From assembly GCA_937958365.1 (NCBI GenBank), contig CALFEW010000725.1, positions 1 through 7,705 on the forward strand: a stretch of 7,705 nt of DNA. The letters are read 5' to 3'. This document shows positions 6,368 through 7,705 of the stretch, in pieces (position 1 is the stretch's first letter; each line of letters opens with the position of its first letter). Both the position numbers and the translations under genes were made by a program. The notes below the pieces were generated by a model. That model searched no databases and was not told where the DNA came from. It saw nothing but the letters and a program-made list of their open reading frames with translations. Source of the DNA: an uncultured Chloroflexota bacterium. Its GTDB lineage: Bacteria; Chloroflexota; Anaerolineae; Promineifilales; Promineifilaceae.

Positions 6368-7705
6368 TCATAGATCATGGTTCTGAATTTTGATTAGCTC
6401 ATATTGCTGCAAGAGGTAAGTCAGTTGTAATAACTGAGACAAATCGAGATTGGGCTTCAACGGGGCCAGATCGCTGATCTTCATCGGCTTGCCCCGGTGC
6501 TTGAGCGCCTGGTAAACGGCCGCTGCCAACCGAGACGTTTCGCCGCGCCCCACCTTTAATGAACAGACGCGCCCGGAGCTGGTATCCCACAGGCGATGCA
6601 ACTGCCCTTGTTCGTCCACATGCACGTTTGTCGCCATGCAGGCAACGGTGAGGTCGGGCTGCCACACGGCCGTTGGCCGCACCGCCCGATGGTCTTCACG
6701 CCAATCTGCTTCACGGAGCACAATAGCGTCACTTTTGATGATTGTACGGCCGTCCACCAACACCTCAGGCGACAACGCCACCATATCGCAGTGAATGTGC
6801 GAGGCAACCTGCCCGCCCATATCCACATTGTCGCCCAACGCAATGTGAATCGAGCCATACTTTTTTTCATCCAACAGAGGAATGCCGGTTAACGTCTGCA
6901 CGCGGGGATTTGCGCCCAAGCCAATTTCGGCCAGATTGTCCCAGTTTTCGTCGCCTTGCGAGCGGGCCACTTCGATCTGGGTGTTCAGTAAATGCTGCGC
7001 GGCCGGGCTTTCGGCCGGCGTCCATTCAACCAGACGCCCCTGGTCGAAGTGCAGGGTAATGGCCTCACCCGGTGGAATGGTGTAGCCGGGAATAGAGCCA
7101 TTGATGACAATGCTGCCCTCGGCCAGCCCTTCCGGCGGGGCGATGTAGGTTTCGCCCGATGGCACGTTGCCCCACGAATCTTTCTGGATAATGCCATCGC
7201 TGATGATGGGCAGCCGCCGCCAGGCATTCAGAGGCAGCCGCAAATGATGTTTAGCCCCATGATCATCCTGGGTGATGATCTCCAACTGTCGCCCTTTGGC
7301 CAGGGCCAGGGCCAGCAGTTCACATTGGGCGGTCAGGGTCTCATAATCTATATCGGCCAGCAGCAGTGTGGCCTGATCAATGCCGGGCATATGGGCCACC
7401 TTACAACCGGCATTCAGAGCCGACTGCCGGGCGCGATCGCGAAAGGGCAGGCATTGCGGGGTGCTGTTCAGACAAACCAAAGCCGCTACAGCGTCATTCA
7501 GCATCGCTTCGACGCCAGGGAACAACCCCCTATCGCGCAAGTCTATCTGCATCTGTCGCGTGAAATAGGCCATAACGGGCCGGAGTTCCAGACGGACCGC
7601 AGTTTCGGCTAAGATACTGGCTGTATCAATGGTGGTTTCATCAGCAAAAACAACCAGTTCAGCCCCAGGCCGGAGCGCCAAACATTGGCTAAGAACAGTT
7701 TCGGC
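6368..7705 (-). CDS. M29/COG2309-type metallo-aminopeptidase, 5' end outside window
   Basis: 445 residues are visible and the frame is open through the right edge. The TTG at 7681 is not a convincing start, because the upstream codons (AETVLSQC) run smoothly into LALRPGAELVVFAD, a usual N-terminal strand of this family. Residues numbered from the edge: PSGETYIAP with Glu185; AEIGLGANP with Glu260; a DEKKYGSIHIALGDN block with His287; GG and then SHIHCD with His305 and Asp307. These match the conserved blocks of the M29/AmpS-like group, whose glutamates, histidines and aspartate bind two metal ions used to release N-terminal amino acids from peptides. The related NicX-type ring-cleaving dioxygenases share this fold, so the substrate is uncertain. 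The family normally ends soon after the VDGRTIIK-like strand (about 317-324). Here about 115 more residues follow, ending in a helical, possibly winged-helix stretch. The protein is probably cytoplasmic. Confidence 0.85.
   Translation of the reverse strand, partial: AETVLSQCLALRPGAELVVFADETTIDTASILAETAVRLELRPVMAYFTRQMQIDLRDRGLFPGVEAMLNDAVAALVCLNSTPQCLPFRDRARQSALNAGCKVAHMPGIDQATLLLADIDYETLTAQCELLALALAKGRQLEIITQDDHGAKHHLRLPLNAWRRLPIISDGIIQKDSWGNVPSGETYIAPPEGLAEGSIVINGSIPGYTIPPGEAITLHFDQGRLVEWTPAESPAAQHLLNTQIEVARSQGDENWDNLAEIGLGANPRVQTLTGIPLLDEKKYGSIHIALGDNVDMGGQVASHIHCDMVALSPEVLVDGRTIIKSDAIVLREADWREDHRAVRPTAVWQPDLTVACMATNVHVDEQGQLHRLWDTSSGRVCSLKVGRGETSRLAAAVYQALKHRGKPMKISDLAPLKPNLDLSQLLQLTYLLQQYELIKIQNHDL

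Larger units (their letters stand above)
615..6753. repeat. Highly iterated 8-bp palindrome ACGGCCGT, 14 copies
   Basis: Exact copies start at 615, 1044, 1185, 2088, 2112, 2179, 2709, 3540, 3690, 4347, 5858, 5962, 6666 and 6746; the span given covers the first to the last. All lie inside the three coding regions. Ten are in the kinase gene, two in the ATPase gene and two in the aminopeptidase gene. Eleven are read as ACG GCC GTN (Thr-Ala-Val), two as Asp-Gly-Arg and one as Arg-Pro-Ser. One-base variants occur at 783 (TCGGCCGT), 5144 (CCGGCCGT), 6148 (ACGGCCGA) and 6516 (ACGGCCGC). Flanking bases vary, so the conserved unit is the 8-mer itself. Confidence 0.9.

Noticed and set aside
6992..7612. 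206-codon open frame on the plus strand
   Set aside because: It is antisense to the conserved metal-binding core of the aminopeptidase and has a low-complexity, Gln/Gly/Arg-rich product without domain features.
7679..7681. TTG as start codon of the aminopeptidase
   Set aside because: The frame stays open to the window edge and the upstream residues continue the family-like N-terminal segment, so the true start is outside the window.

Overview
The window reads as bacterial chromosomal DNA with moderately high GC (about 57% by eye). It is almost wholly coding, and all genes lie on the minus strand. The mix of genes suggests a Chloroflexota (Anaerolineae/Caldilineae-like) genome, or failing that another lineage rich in signalling proteins: an Orc1/STAND-type ATPase coupled to a giant soluble AAA-GAF-histidine kinase, a COG2309-type aminopeptidase, short dispersed palindromes between genes, and a very over-represented 8-bp palindrome. 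This taxonomic guess rests on gene style only and is moderate to weak.

Layout in the direction of transcription (right to left). (1) 7705-6368: the 3' part of an M29/COG2309-type metallo-aminopeptidase gene. It runs off the right edge and carries an unusual C-terminal extension of about 115 residues. (2) 6367-6238: a 130-bp spacer holding a dispersed palindromic repeat built of CACGGAG units (6274-6335), then a clear Shine-Dalgarno sequence. (3) 6237-4690: a P-loop AAA/STAND ATPase with an unrecognised N-terminal alpha/beta domain and a C-terminal winged-helix-like part. The longer frame from GTG 6279 begins inside the repeat and is probably not the true start. (4) 4693-182: a 1503-residue cytoplasmic histidine kinase whose start overlaps the previous stop as ATGA. 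It has a degenerate AAA/STAND-like module at the N-terminus, a helical middle, one divergent and four clear GAF-like domains, then HisKA and HATPase_c. (5) 181-1: no convincing gene. This stretch holds an imperfect inverted repeat with a 14-bp perfect tandem duplication, and a perfect 9-bp GC-rich stem that may end the transcript.

Genes 3 and 4 are translationally coupled, so they probably work together. The first has intact Walker A and Walker B motifs. The second has a related fold in which the P-loop glycine and the Walker B acid are replaced, while its histidine-kinase motifs are complete. The inferred model is an ATP-dependent sensor or scaffold that gates a multi-GAF kinase. No response regulator is visible, so the output is unknown. 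The aminopeptidase lies on the same strand upstream but is separated by the repeat, and a functional link is unproven.

The most striking feature cuts across all three genes. The palindrome ACGGCCGT occurs 14 times in 7.7 kb against roughly 0.2 expected, and 11 of the copies are read in the same frame as Thr-Ala-Val. It behaves like a highly iterated palindrome comparable in kind to cyanobacterial HIP1.
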